A model generated the notes under the pieces. That model was not told the origin of the DNA, searched no databases, and worked only from the letters and a program-made list of their open reading frames with translations. A stretch of DNA of 28,550 nt. Origin: CBDHHC01 sp050633205 (GTDB lineage Bacteria; Pseudomonadota; Alphaproteobacteria; Rhizobiales; CBDHHC01). Positions 8,825 to 17,029 of the stretch are shown one piece after another. Each line of letters begins with the position of its first letter. Position 1 is the stretch's first letter. The DNA is taken from the NCBI GenBank assembly GCA_050633205.1, contig JBOEGA010000044.1, positions 1-28,550 on the forward strand. The letters run 5' to 3'. The position numbers and the translations under genes were made by a program.

Positions 8825-8945
8825 GACAATAGTTCTATAAGGATCCCAACGGGGAATTGGGATAAGGCGGCCCGATCTCACCTTCTGGACTACGGGGGGC
8901 TGGGGGGCTGAGAATTCCGCTGTCAAGAATAGGATCGGGCCAAGA
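8791..8945 (-). ncRNA. Putative small RNA with C-rich loops (element A)
   Basis: No protein gene fits here, but the - strand folds into three successive hairpins and ends at a textbook terminator. Hairpin 1 is long: a perfect 9-bp outer stem (8869-8877 with 8933-8941, GGCCCGATC), a second helix of 7 paired positions in 8 (8883-8890 with 8922-8929), and an apical loop with two C6 runs (8894-8899 and 8902-8907). Hairpin 2 is ATCCCAA/TTGGGAT (8843-8849 with 8857-8863) with loop TTCCCCG. Hairpin 3 is the terminator. C-rich exposed loops are typical of alphaproteobacterial sRNAs that pair with ribosome-binding sites (known from families such as CcsR and alpha-r14). A relation to those is inference, and the 5' end is a guess. 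A related element lies at 9079-9165. Confidence 0.5.
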
Positions 8946-9078
8946 GGCAATATAGTTAATATGCTGTGGCATTAGGGCATCTAATAGGCTCATTTATGGC
9001 AGAAAAAAGATTTATGAAAGAAGCACTGAATTTCAATAATAAAAATTCAGACTCAGATAGTAACAGCACAATAAATCT

Positions 9079-9165
9079 AAAAAGGGCCCAGCCTACTTTG
9101 GAAAGAACATGATGGGGGAGACTTTAAATTTCGTATCCCGCATTCGACTGGGCCAAGGGGGCAGC
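9079..9165 (-). ncRNA. Putative second small RNA, paralogue of element A (element B)
   Basis: On the - strand a 70-nt hairpin is closed by GGCCCAG (9148-9154) with CTGGGCC (9085-9091), almost the same size as the 73-nt hairpin of element A, and is followed directly by CTTTTT. Its interior carries a C5 run (CTCCCCCATC), partly paired. Both elements have the same preface: CTTGGCCC at the stem and, upstream, ATGCC-N7-ATTAA (9184-9200 here, 8956-8972 in A). That shared architecture argues for duplicated sRNA genes. The rest of 8946-9078 is AT-rich with a small hairpin (9026-9033 with 9043-9050); 9201-9351 is AT-rich and presumably holds the promoter of the next + strand gene. Confidence 0.38.
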
Positions 9166-9351
9166 AAGGAAATAATGCCTAACTTAATTGTTCGCGGCAT
9201 GGCTGAATAATGGCATTTTAACGGCACTTAAAATGTTACTTTATGTATTTTCTATAATATTTTTTTGGCTGAAATCTAATCTTATTGCGTTCATTTCGTT
9301 GTAAATTTATATTATAATAAATGCCTGTAATAACAAAGTACTGGAGAAAGA

Positions 9352-9717
9352 ATGAAAGAGAACGATCCAACAGCAGCACTTTCAACCATCCCGCAAACAA
9401 CGAACCACAAACCCTTCCCCGTATCCTTCAATCGCAAAGAACTCAACGAAATTCTCAAAATCTATGGCTACAAAGTCTCTGACGGCGAATGGAAAGATTA
9501 CGCAATAGACCTCCTCACCGATAAAGCCATATTCTCAATCTTCCGCCGCTCAAGCGAATATCCTCTTTACAAAATCATCAAAAATCCGAAACTGGCAAAA
9601 AAACAGGGCGCCTTCAGCATTATAACCCCCACGGGCCTGATTCTGAAACGCGGTCACGAACTTAAAAATGTTCTGAAAATATTTGAGAAAAAGCCAAAGC
9701 TGGTGGATCTGAGCTAG
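9352..9717 (+). CDS. DUF2794 family protein
   Basis: This 121-residue protein matches DUF2794, a conserved alphaproteobacterial family without an assigned function. The family core is visible: FNRKELNEILKIYGYKVSDGEWKDYAID, then FSIFRRSSEYPLYKIIKNPKLAKKQGAFS and the C-terminal TGLILKRGHELKNVLKIF. The first 20 or so residues are low-conservation and polar. It has no signal peptide or membrane segment and is rich in Lys and Arg. ATG 9352 has GGAG 5 nt upstream. Its stop is one base away from the stop of the convergent acetyltransferase gene, with no separate terminator between them. Confidence 0.85.
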   Translation: MKENDPTAALSTIPQTTNHKPFPVSFNRKELNEILKIYGYKVSDGEWKDYAIDLLTDKAIFSIFRRSSEYPLYKIIKNPKLAKKQGAFSIITPTGLILKRGHELKNVLKIFEKKPKLVDLS

Positions 9718-9718
9718 A

Positions 9719-10234
9719 TCACCCAGGCGCAGAATGATCTCCATCACCTAAAGCCCGCTGCATAAACAACACATCCAGCCAGCGCCCATGCTTATACCCG
9801 ACTGAATGCAGTGTCCCTGTAATATGAAACCCCAGTGAACGGTGAAGGTTTATAGACCCTGAATTCCTGGAATCTCCAACCACAGCCACCATTTGCCGAA
9901 ACCCTTTGGCTGTACAGCTCTCTATCAGACGCTCCATCAACAGACGAGCAATTCCACGCCCATGATAGGCCGAATCGACATAAATAGCGTTCTCCACCGT
10001 ATTATTATATGCCTGCCGCGCCCGGTATGGTCCTGCAAATGAAAACCCGACAACCCTGTCATCCACTACAGCCGAGTAATAGGGGTACCCCTTCTCCTTC
10101 AGGACCAGAAACCTCTCCGTCATCCCCTCAATTCCAGGAGCCTCAGTCTCAAAGCTGGCAGTTCCTGTCATAACTGCTTCACCGTATATTTGGGCGACAG
10201 CTTCAATATCCCCGATTTCAGTTTCCCTGATCAT
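9719..10234 (-). CDS. GNAT acetyltransferase, phosphinothricin/methionine-sulfoximine type
   Basis: This is a 171-residue GNAT enzyme of the PAT/MnaT branch, which acetylates amino-acid analogues such as phosphinothricin or methionine sulfoximine with acetyl-CoA. Branch-specific text is clear: FAGPYRARQAYNNTVENAIYV, the acetyl-CoA loop YHGRGIARLLM, RQMVAVVGDSRNSGSINLHRSLGF, and VGYKHGRWLDVLFMQ. The start at 10234 (MIRETEIGD) is chosen because GAGGA lies 6 nt upstream; a longer reading frame would run into the terminator of the gene before it. The natural substrate is not known. Confidence 0.9.
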   Translation of the reverse strand: MIRETEIGDIEAVAQIYGEAVMTGTASFETEAPGIEGMTERFLVLKEKGYPYYSAVVDDRVVGFSFAGPYRARQAYNNTVENAIYVDSAYHGRGIARLLMERLIESCTAKGFRQMVAVVGDSRNSGSINLHRSLGFHITGTLHSVGYKHGRWLDVLFMQRALGDGDHSAPG

Positions 10235-10251
10235 TACCATTCCTCGCGCAT

Positions 10252-10285
10252 AAAAAAGGCCCCGGCAATATATCACCGGAGCCTT
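10252..10285 (-). terminator. Terminator of the Bax-inhibitor-1 gene
   Basis: On the - strand AAGGCTCCGG pairs with CCGGGGCCTT (one mismatch/wobble) around a 10-nt loop and runs into TTTTTT. It lies between this membrane-protein gene and the acetyltransferase start. Confidence 0.8.
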
Positions 10286-10309
10286 AAATTCATAACATTT
10301 CTGTCAGCT

Positions 10310-11071
10310 TTAGTCGTCGCCACCCATAATGCCCAGAATATTCAGAATGTGAATAAACATCATAACGAAGCTGGCATAGAGGTGGAAGGCACCAAAGATA
10401 GCCTTTTTGTTTGTAGTATCTTGACCGTCACCAGCAAAATACATCTCTTTTGTTGATTGAGTTTCCCATGCAGTCATAGCCGCAATAATTAAAACCATCA
10501 AAGCAGAAAAGCCAAGGCTGAACAGATTGTTTGCGAAGCCCCCTGTAAACATGGCAATCAAACCGATAACCAGCATACCAACAAGGGCCATACAACAAAA
10601 CGCACCAATTGGGCTCAAATCTCTTTTGGTTGTGTAACCATAAAGACTAAGAGAAGCAAATGCAGCCGCAGTCACCGCAAAAGCCTGAAACACAATGTGT
10701 GTATTACCAGCCTGCACAAACTTAAAGACAAATGGAGTAATAAACACCGCCCACAGAGCTGCATATATCCAGAAAGCTGCATGAGCGAGAGCCGTGCTAC
10801 CTTCAAGGATGAGTTTATTGGAAAAGAAGCCCATGCCTATTATGGCTGCAAAAATAATCCATTTTGCCCAGCCGCCAAGCCCGAAATAGAGTGCAAACAA
10901 CAGCGGCGGGTTGCTCATTAGGAACAATGAAACAACTGCTGTAAATGCAATACCAAGAGCCATATAGTTATATACTTTAAGCATATAAGCTCTCAGACCT
11001 TCATCAATCGCGTGAGCGTCGACCCCCGCGCCTGACCGAGTACGGAATGTATTTTCTTGATCGTAAGCCAT
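10310..11071 (-). CDS. Bax inhibitor-1 / YccA family integral membrane protein
   Basis: This 253-residue protein of the inner-membrane BI-1 family has about seven hydrophobic segments after a polar N-terminus of about 30 residues. Family landmarks are LKVYNYMALGIAFTAVVS in the first segment, the glycine-rich second and third segments, the SLYGYTTKRDLSPIG turn, and a C-terminal FHLYASFVMMFIHILNILG helix. Relatives in E. coli (YccA, YbhL) interact with the FtsH protease or act as a proton/calcium-linked channel; which applies here is unknown. ATG 11071 has AGGA 11 nt upstream, slightly long. It is a single gene followed by its own terminator. Confidence 0.9.
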   Translation of the reverse strand: MAYDQENTFRTRSGAGVDAHAIDEGLRAYMLKVYNYMALGIAFTAVVSLFLMSNPPLLFALYFGLGGWAKWIIFAAIIGMGFFSNKLILEGSTALAHAAFWIYAALWAVFITPFVFKFVQAGNTHIVFQAFAVTAAAFASLSLYGYTTKRDLSPIGAFCCMALVGMLVIGLIAMFTGGFANNLFSLGFSALMVLIIAAMTAWETQSTKEMYFAGDGQDTTNKKAIFGAFHLYASFVMMFIHILNILGIMGGDD

Positions 11072-11230
11072 TATTATTGACGTCCTTTCACGCTCAATCT
11101 ATCGAAACACTTAATGGTTTGGTACGGATATGGTATGAAACCATCTGTGAATCAAGACCATTATCTACAGGAATTTCTTAAAATTACAGCTCAAACCCGG
11201 CTATTTTCTTAAAAAATCCCTTATTTTATA

Positions 11231-13771
11231 TTACCTACCTCTTAAATAAGGTGCCGTTTTGGCACTCAGCACCCTCCAGGATCCGATAATTCCAAAAAAC
11301 AATACCAGAACCACAGAAAAGCCGATAGCCAATAGTGCAGCCTGAATAGAGAACACAAACTCAACCCGCAAAACAAACACCAGAACCGACCAGGCTGCAA
11401 TACCACCAAGGATTAGTGCAAGCGCACCAGTCGCTACAGATAAGCCCAGATATTCTATAATATGAGCTGAGATAATCTGCCTACGGGTAGCTCCAAGGCT
11501 TTTAAATATAGCAGATTCATACTTCCGCCGCTGCTGAGCTGTAGCCAGTGCCCCGGCCAGAACCAGCGCCCCCGCAACAAGGGTCAACCCTCCGGCAACA
11601 CGAATAGCCATCATAATCCGCTCATAAATACCCGAAACAGTCTCAATCGCATCCTTAACCCGGATCGCGGTAATATTGGGATACTGTTTTGCCAGATCCC
11701 GCATAAGATTACCTTCCCCTTTGATTTCACCACTGCCTTCAGGCCGTAATGTTGCAAGCATATTCGCCGGTGCACCGGCAAGTGTATTAGGCGAAAACAC
11801 CATAACAAAATTAATGCGGAGAGATTCCCATTTCAGCGTCCTGAAGTTTGCAATTTTGGCGGTAATATCCCGCCCCAGAACATTCACGACAATCTCATCA
11901 CCAATTTTAAGCCCCAAGCCTTTGGCCAATGACTGCTCAAAGGAAACAAGATTATCCCCGCTATGTCCCGCAGACCACCAGCGCCCTTCAACAACCTCGG
12001 ACCCTCTTGGAACCTCATCTGAATAAGTAATTCCCCTGTCACCGTTCAGCGCCCATTTGGCATTATCCGCTGCAACAACATTAGCGGAATCAACTCCCGC
12101 AAGTTTGACAATACGCCCACGCAACATAGGCGCCTGGGACAAATGAGCATTCTGATCATATTTTCTGACCAGCGTTGCAAAACCCGGATACTGATCCTTC
12201 CTTATATCAACGAAAAAGTGACTGGGAGCATTTTCAGGCAAACCTGATTGTAACTGCCTGACCAGTGAAACATCAATCAGAGACACAGTGACCAGAAGGC
12301 TGAGTCCCAACCCAAGCGACAGGATTATTGTCCGTGCAAAAGACCCCGGTCCCGTCACATTAGCTCTCGCAACAACCAGTGCAGCTCCTTTAAATCCCGG
12401 CAGTCTGTGTGCCAATGCCTGAACCAGACGCCCGTAGAAAATAAACACACCAAAAATAACCGTTAAGCCCGCACAGAAATAAAGTGAAAACAGTTCCGCC
12501 CGTGATAACGATATGGCAACCGCTATCAGCAGCAGGGCCAGCGCCCCCGCAATGATTATATCACCTCTGGTAATTTTACCCGTTTCACCGGTAGCCTCTT
12601 CCCTGAACAACATCTGCGGGCGAACATCACGTGACCGCCTCAAAGGCAGGATTACAAATAACAACGAGACCAGAAATCCGTAAAACACTCCCATAAAGAC
12701 CGTGCTGACTTCTGGCGTAAAACTCATCTTTACAGGAAGCGCCTCACCAAGAAAGAACCCGATCCCCATAGGCGCCGCCAACCCAAGCACGACCCCCAGA
12801 ATAATACCAATACCCGAGATAATCAGAATTTGAATCAGATATATCCTGAAAATCAGAGAGTTCTGTGCCCCAAGGGATTTAAATGTAGCAATTGTGGACC
12901 GCTTACCTTCAATAAACGTATTCACAGCATTACCAACCCCTACCCCACCGATAATCAATGCAGTCAACCCAACCAGCGTCAAAAACATACCCAGCCTGCC
13001 AATAGCAGTAGAAATACCCGGTGTAGGACGCAATCTGTTCAGAACATAAAAACCACTATCGGAATATTGTTTCTCAAGCCTTTCCGACAAAACCTCAAGT
13101 TGACTGTCTTCGTCCGCGACTCCCGGCTTAAGCTTAATTCTGTACCGCCAGCGTATTAAACTTCCGGGCTGAACCAGCCCCGCCTTTTCAAAAGTTGAAA
13201 TGGATATCAGCAACCGAGGACCAAGCGTATTACCCGTAGAAAGCCTGTCAGGCTCATCAGCAATAATTTCCTGAAGCACAACAAGCTTGCTGCCCAGTCG
13301 TATTTTATCTCCGGGCTTCAATCCAAATCGGTCAAAGAGCGTTGCGTCAGCAAAACCGGTAAGCTCTCCCGATAGTTTTCCCGCACGGTCACCTTTAACC
13401 ATGAGCTGACCATATAGCGGATACAGGTTATCAACGGCCTTAACCTCCACCAGCGCCTGATACTGGTTATCAATCGTGCGGGTCATCGCCCTCGCGGTTG
13501 CAACTTCACTGACCTGGCCATAACTGGAAAAATCAGACAGAACCTCTTGAGAGGCTCGTTCATGAATACGGCTAAGTGCAATATCTCCGCCCAGAATCTC
13601 CTGCCCTCTTTGGGAAATTCCACTGTCAAACGCATCAGCCAGCGCACCAACAGCCACAATAGCAGCAACCCCCAGCGCAATGCAGGACACAAAAATATAG
13701 AACCCCCTTAATCCACCCCGTAACTCACGAAGTGCCATGCGCAAAGCCAGAGATAAATTCGAGAACGCCAT
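11231..13771 (-). CDS. FtsX-like ABC transporter permease (YbbP-like)
   Basis: This 846-residue inner-membrane protein has the MacB/FtsX plan: an N-terminal membrane segment (about residues 18-45), a periplasmic domain, three membrane segments around residues 265-380, a second group at about 405-500, a second periplasmic domain, and a final three-segment module at about 730-840. The fused double arrangement is that of YbbP and similar COG3127 permeases. It works with the ATPase encoded 24 bp upstream on the same strand. In E. coli the same trio ybbA-ybbP-tesA is conserved; lipid or lysophospholipid handling has been suggested but not proven. ATG 13771 has AGGA about 9 nt upstream. I see no clear terminator after it. 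Confidence 0.9.
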   Translation of the reverse strand: MAFSNLSLALRMALRELRGGLRGFYIFVSCIALGVAAIVAVGALADAFDSGISQRGQEILGGDIALSRIHERASQEVLSDFSSYGQVSEVATARAMTRTIDNQYQALVEVKAVDNLYPLYGQLMVKGDRAGKLSGELTGFADATLFDRFGLKPGDKIRLGSKLVVLQEIIADEPDRLSTGNTLGPRLLISISTFEKAGLVQPGSLIRWRYRIKLKPGVADEDSQLEVLSERLEKQYSDSGFYVLNRLRPTPGISTAIGRLGMFLTLVGLTALIIGGVGVGNAVNTFIEGKRSTIATFKSLGAQNSLIFRIYLIQILIISGIGIILGVVLGLAAPMGIGFFLGEALPVKMSFTPEVSTVFMGVFYGFLVSLLFVILPLRRSRDVRPQMLFREEATGETGKITRGDIIIAGALALLLIAVAISLSRAELFSLYFCAGLTVIFGVFIFYGRLVQALAHRLPGFKGAALVVARANVTGPGSFARTIILSLGLGLSLLVTVSLIDVSLVRQLQSGLPENAPSHFFVDIRKDQYPGFATLVRKYDQNAHLSQAPMLRGRIVKLAGVDSANVVAADNAKWALNGDRGITYSDEVPRGSEVVEGRWWSAGHSGDNLVSFEQSLAKGLGLKIGDEIVVNVLGRDITAKIANFRTLKWESLRINFVMVFSPNTLAGAPANMLATLRPEGSGEIKGEGNLMRDLAKQYPNITAIRVKDAIETVSGIYERIMMAIRVAGGLTLVAGALVLAGALATAQQRRKYESAIFKSLGATRRQIISAHIIEYLGLSVATGALALILGGIAAWSVLVFVLRVEFVFSIQAALLAIGFSVVLVLFFGIIGSWRVLSAKTAPYLRGR

Positions 13772-13795
13772 AGCTGTTTTTCCTTGTGAGTTTCT

Positions 13796-14479
13796 TTATG
13801 CGGATTTGAGGAAATTGAGACGACCATCATCAATAAAAATCTGCCGCTCACATCTCGCAGCCAGCTTGGGATCATGAGTAATCAGCATCAAAGTCGTGCC
13901 GTGTTTATCCCTGAGATCAAAAATCAGATCCATAATATGAGCCCCGGTCTTCCCATCAAGATTTCCCGTAGGCTCATCAGCCAGTAACAATTTCGGCTTG
14001 GGAGCCAGTGCGCGGGCCAGGGCAACACGCTGCTGCTCTCCCCCGGATAACTGGGAAGGAAAATGATCATGTCTATGACCAAGACCAACTTCTTCCAGAG
14101 CTTCCTTCGCAACAAAACTCGCATTGGGATAATTCAGAAATTCCATGGGAAGCATAACATTCTCAAGGGCCGTCATTGTCGGAACCAGATGAAACGATTG
14201 AAAAACAATACCGATCTGCTTCCCGCGCAATTCAGCAAGCTGGTCCTCGTTAAGCTGAGGCAACGACTGATCACAAACCACAAGCTCACCCGAAGTAACG
14301 CTTTCCAGCCCTGCCGTTATCATAAGCAATGTAGTCTTTCCAGACCCGCTTGCCCCGACAATACTGACCGACTCACCTTCCCTGATCTCCATACTCACAT
14401 TTTTGAGAATATTGACCGGCCCCGCACGACTGGGCAATGTCACTGAAACATCTGTAAGACTGACTACCGCACTATTCAC
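13796..14479 (-). CDS. ybbA: ABC transporter ATP-binding protein (YbbA-like)
   Basis: This is a 227-residue ATPase of the LolD/MacB-type family. Walker A GASGSGKTT is at residues 42-50, Q-loop Q94, signature LSGGEQQ at 144-150, Walker B LLLADEP at 164-170, D-loop GNLD and switch H202 in LITHD; all catalytic residues are intact. It is the first gene of a two-gene operon with the FtsX-like permease and diverges from tesA, as ybbA does in E. coli. AAGGAG precedes ATG 14479. The 130-bp divergent region contains a perfect 8-bp inverted repeat that could regulate both directions. Confidence 0.93.
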   Translation of the reverse strand: MNSAVVSLTDVSVTLPSRAGPVNILKNVSMEIREGESVSIVGASGSGKTTLLMITAGLESVTSGELVVCDQSLPQLNEDQLAELRGKQIGIVFQSFHLVPTMTALENVMLPMEFLNYPNASFVAKEALEEVGLGHRHDHFPSQLSGGEQQRVALARALAPKPKLLLADEPTGNLDGKTGAHIMDLIFDLRDKHGTTLMLITHDPKLAARCERQIFIDDGRLNFLKSA

Positions 14480-14512
14480 TGATCAGCTCCTTGGCTTTTA
14501 TTATTCTTGCAG

Positions 14513-14560
14513 GTCCCTCATTGGAAACAGAAAGAAAAAAGACTATCTTACTTGAGGGAC
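14513..14560. promoter_or_regulatory. Inverted repeat in the ybbA/tesA divergent region
   Basis: GTCCCTCA (14513-14520) and TGAGGGAC (14553-14560) form a perfect 8-bp inverted repeat separated by 32 bp of A-rich DNA. It could be a regulator site spanning both promoters or a hairpin in the tesA leader. Confidence 0.4.
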
Positions 14561-14608
14561 AAACCCCTTGGTATACAAACCAATTCACAGCACATAGAAG
14601 CAAATTTC

Positions 14609-15325
14609 ATGACATCAAAGATAAAACTGAAAATTGGGAACTGCTTTTCACATAGTAATGCAGGCCTTGTATTTGAACAGTTAAGACTGAAATCTCAATT
14701 ACTTTTCTTTATAACCGCACTATTCAGTTGTATTTTTACTGTCAATGCACACGCAAAAAAGCAGATTCAGATCGTTGCCTTCGGAGACAGCCTCACTGCA
14801 GGCTATCAGTTGCCACCATCAGCATCATTCCCCGCTCAACTGGAAAAAATCTTAAAAACAAAAGGTTACGATATAAAAATTACCAATGCTGGCGTGTCAG
14901 GAGATACCACCAACGGCGGTCTGGCCAGGTTCGACTGGGCAATCCCGGATAATACAGATATTGTAATTCTTGAGCTTGGTGCAAACGACGCCCTTCGTGG
15001 CATATCTCCGGAACAGACAAAACAAAATCTCGACAAAACTTTACATAAGCTCAGATCAAAGGGTATCATTATACTATTGGCAGGCATGAAAGCACCGGGC
15101 AGCCTTGGAGAAGAATACACAAAAGCCTTTGATCAGATTTACCCGGATCTGGCAAAAAAATATAATATTTCGCTGTATCCCTTTTTCCTTGAAGGGGTGG
15201 CTTTAAGACCAAAGTTAAATCTTTCTGATGGAATTCACCCGAACAGGGAAGGGGTGGCCATCATTGTCAAAAACATCCTTCCTCACATTGAAGCACTTAT
15301 AAAACAAGTTGACGCACAAAAATAA
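14609..15325 (+). CDS. tesA: Arylesterase / acyl-CoA thioesterase I (GDSL/SGNH hydrolase)
   Basis: This SGNH-fold hydrolase of about 238 residues belongs to the TesA/lysophospholipase L1 group and probably acts in the periplasm. A signal peptide is visible (hydrophobic residues about 31-46, cleavage after AHA near 49). Block I is AFGDSLTAG with nucleophile S61, block II has G97 in GVSGDTT, block III GAND has N126, and block V DGIHPN has D207 and H210, so the active site is complete. ATG 14609 has a weak GAAG 8 nt upstream; the frame stays open to 14507, but the extra 34 residues would put charged sequence ahead of the signal peptide. The aldo/keto reductase gene follows 21 bp later. Confidence 0.93.
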   Translation: MTSKIKLKIGNCFSHSNAGLVFEQLRLKSQLLFFITALFSCIFTVNAHAKKQIQIVAFGDSLTAGYQLPPSASFPAQLEKILKTKGYDIKITNAGVSGDTTNGGLARFDWAIPDNTDIVILELGANDALRGISPEQTKQNLDKTLHKLRSKGIIILLAGMKAPGSLGEEYTKAFDQIYPDLAKKYNISLYPFFLEGVALRPKLNLSDGIHPNREGVAIIVKNILPHIEALIKQVDAQK

Positions 15326-15346
15326 CATCCGCACAGGAGCAGAATA

Positions 15347-16387
15347 ATGGAACTTAGAAATCTCGGTCGTACTGGCATTAAAGTCAGTTCAATCTGTCTG
15401 GGCACAATGACATGGGGCCAGCAAAATACAGAAGCTGAAGGCCATGAACAAATGGACTATGCAGTAGAACGCGGCATCAACTTCTTTGATACGGCGGAGC
15501 TCTACGCAATCCCCCCAAAAGCTGAAACTCAGGGCAGCACAGAAGAAATCATCGGCACATGGTTTGAGGCCAGAAAAAACAGAGACCAGATAATACTTGC
15601 AACAAAAGTCGTCGGCAGAACGTCAAATACCTGGTTCAGAAAAGACGGGTCCCCTGGTGAGTTGACAAAAGCACAGATACTTGAGGCAGTGGAAGGATCA
15701 TTACGACGACTGAAAACTGATTATATTGACCTCTATCAGATTCATTGGCCGGATCGCCCAATCAGCATCTTCGGCGGACTGGAATACAAAGAATATGGTG
15801 ACGAAATAAATACGATTCCTGAAACACTGGAGATCTTCGACGAAATCGTTAAATCAGGAAAGGTTCGCCATATAGGTCTTTCGAATGAAACCGCTTGGGG
15901 AACAATGAAATTTGTTTCAACTGCAGAAAAGACAGGCCACCCGCGCGTCGCATCAATTCAGAACGCATACAACCTTCTCAACAGAAGCTTCGAAGTCGGT
16001 CTCTCGGAAGTTGCACAAAGAGAGGATGTCGGACTTCTTGCATATTCTCCTCTGGCACAGGGATATCTGACCGGAAAATACGAAAACGGACAACTCCCCG
16101 AAGGTTCGAGAAAAGCTCTGTTCCAGAGACTTCAGAGATACGAAACGCCAAATGCAGCAAAGGCAACAACGGCCTATCTGGACATTGCTAAAAAGCATGA
16201 TGTTGACCCGTCAAAAATGGCTGTTCAGTTCGTAACAACGCGCCCGTTTGTAACATCCAACATTATCGGCGCAACAACGATGGAACAGCTTAAAACCAAT
16301 ATTGACTCTGTTGACCTCGAAATGACTGAAGAGTTGATGAAAGACATAAACGATACTCAACTTATTTACTCTAACCCTTGCCCTTAA
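15347..16387 (+). CDS. tas: Tas-like NADP(H)-dependent aldo/keto reductase
   Basis: This 346-residue aldo/keto reductase TIM barrel is close to E. coli Tas. The catalytic tetrad is D48, Y53 (DTAELYAIPP), K87 (ILATKV) and H133 (YQIHWPDRP). Tas-type marks are LGRTGIKVSSICLGTMTWGQQN at the N-terminus, the YAIPPKAETQGSTEEIIG insertion, and IIGATTMEQLKTNI for NADPH binding near the end. Substrate not predictable. AGGAG stands 7-8 nt before ATG 15347. It lies 21 bp after tesA and may be co-transcribed. Confidence 0.92.
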   Translation: MELRNLGRTGIKVSSICLGTMTWGQQNTEAEGHEQMDYAVERGINFFDTAELYAIPPKAETQGSTEEIIGTWFEARKNRDQIILATKVVGRTSNTWFRKDGSPGELTKAQILEAVEGSLRRLKTDYIDLYQIHWPDRPISIFGGLEYKEYGDEINTIPETLEIFDEIVKSGKVRHIGLSNETAWGTMKFVSTAEKTGHPRVASIQNAYNLLNRSFEVGLSEVAQREDVGLLAYSPLAQGYLTGKYENGQLPEGSRKALFQRLQRYETPNAAKATTAYLDIAKKHDVDPSKMAVQFVTTRPFVTSNIIGATTMEQLKTNIDSVDLEMTEELMKDINDTQLIYSNPCP

Positions 16388-16417
16388 ATAGCTATAAGAT
16401 AATACTATACTGGAGAA

Positions 16418-16438
16418 CCTGGGAGCATTGCTCTCAGG
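16418..16438 (+). terminator. Hairpin between the aldo/keto reductase gene and thpR
   Basis: CCTGGGAGC and GCTCTCAGG form a 9-position stem (one G-U) on an ATT loop. No T run follows, so it is either a weak terminator or a hairpin in the thpR leader. Confidence 0.35.
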
Positions 16439-16468
16439 CTCTCGACACTCATAGCGAAAGGGGGAATC

Positions 16469-17029
16469 ATGCCTAGACTTTTCACCGGAATTTACCTCCC
16501 CGACAACATTCGCCAGCATCTGATGCTCATAAAAAGCGGCCTGACAGGTGCCAGATGGATTTCTCCTGAAAATTATCACATTACACTGCGCTTTGCCGGA
16601 GATCTGGAAAACCGTAAAGCTCATGAATTTGCCAACGCACTCGAAACTGTAGCCTGCGAACCCTTTTCAATACGCCTGAAAGGTATTGGAAGTTTTGGAG
16701 GAAATAAGCCAAATACAGTCTGGGCAGATATCGAAGGTCAGGATGAATTACGCCAACTCCAGAGAAGCCATGAACAGATCGCCCGATCAGTAGGCCTGCC
16801 CCCGGAATCCAGAAACTATACCCCCCATGTCACAATAGCCAGACTGCAACGTGGCAAAGTCAATGAAGTTGCCCAGTTTCTTGAAAGCTTCGGTGATTTT
16901 TCAACCGACTGGTTTGAAGTAAACAGCTTTATACTATACTCAGCCCGCCCCAACCGCGGCGGAGGCCCCTATGTCATTGAAGAGAGCTATCCAATGGAAT
17001 TGGAAAGCATGGAGGACTATTACGAGTGA
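16469..17029 (+). CDS. thpR: RNA 2',3'-cyclic phosphodiesterase (2H family)
   Basis: This is a 186-residue 2H phosphoesterase that opens 2',3'-cyclic phosphates on RNA ends (formerly called 2'-5' RNA ligase). Both catalytic HxT motifs are intact: H37-I-T-L and H120-V-T-I. Typical surroundings are MPRLFTGIYLP at the start, RWISPENYHITLRFAGD, FGGNKPNTVWADI, and LYSARPNRGGGPYVIEESYPM at the C-terminus. GGGGG lies just upstream of ATG 16469. It is followed by 426 bp without a convincing gene. Confidence 0.94.
   Translation: MPRLFTGIYLPDNIRQHLMLIKSGLTGARWISPENYHITLRFAGDLENRKAHEFANALETVACEPFSIRLKGIGSFGGNKPNTVWADIEGQDELRQLQRSHEQIARSVGLPPESRNYTPHVTIARLQRGKVNEVAQFLESFGDFSTDWFEVNSFILYSARPNRGGGPYVIEESYPMELESMEDYYE

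Noticed and set aside
8765..8950. 61-residue frame on the - strand across element A.
   Set aside because: It runs through the hairpins and the terminator, has odd composition and no ribosome site; the RNA reading explains the sequence better.
9084..9155. tRNA-like reading of element B on the + strand (7-bp GGCCCAG/CTGGGCC end stem and a TTCGA).
   Set aside because: TTCGA lies directly against the end stem, so there is no T-arm; no D-arm or anticodon arm fits.
8791..9200. 6S RNA, SRP RNA or tmRNA as the identity of the two hairpin elements.
   Set aside because: The SRP core (GGAAGG with GCAGCC), the 6S central bubble and the tmRNA ends are not visible.
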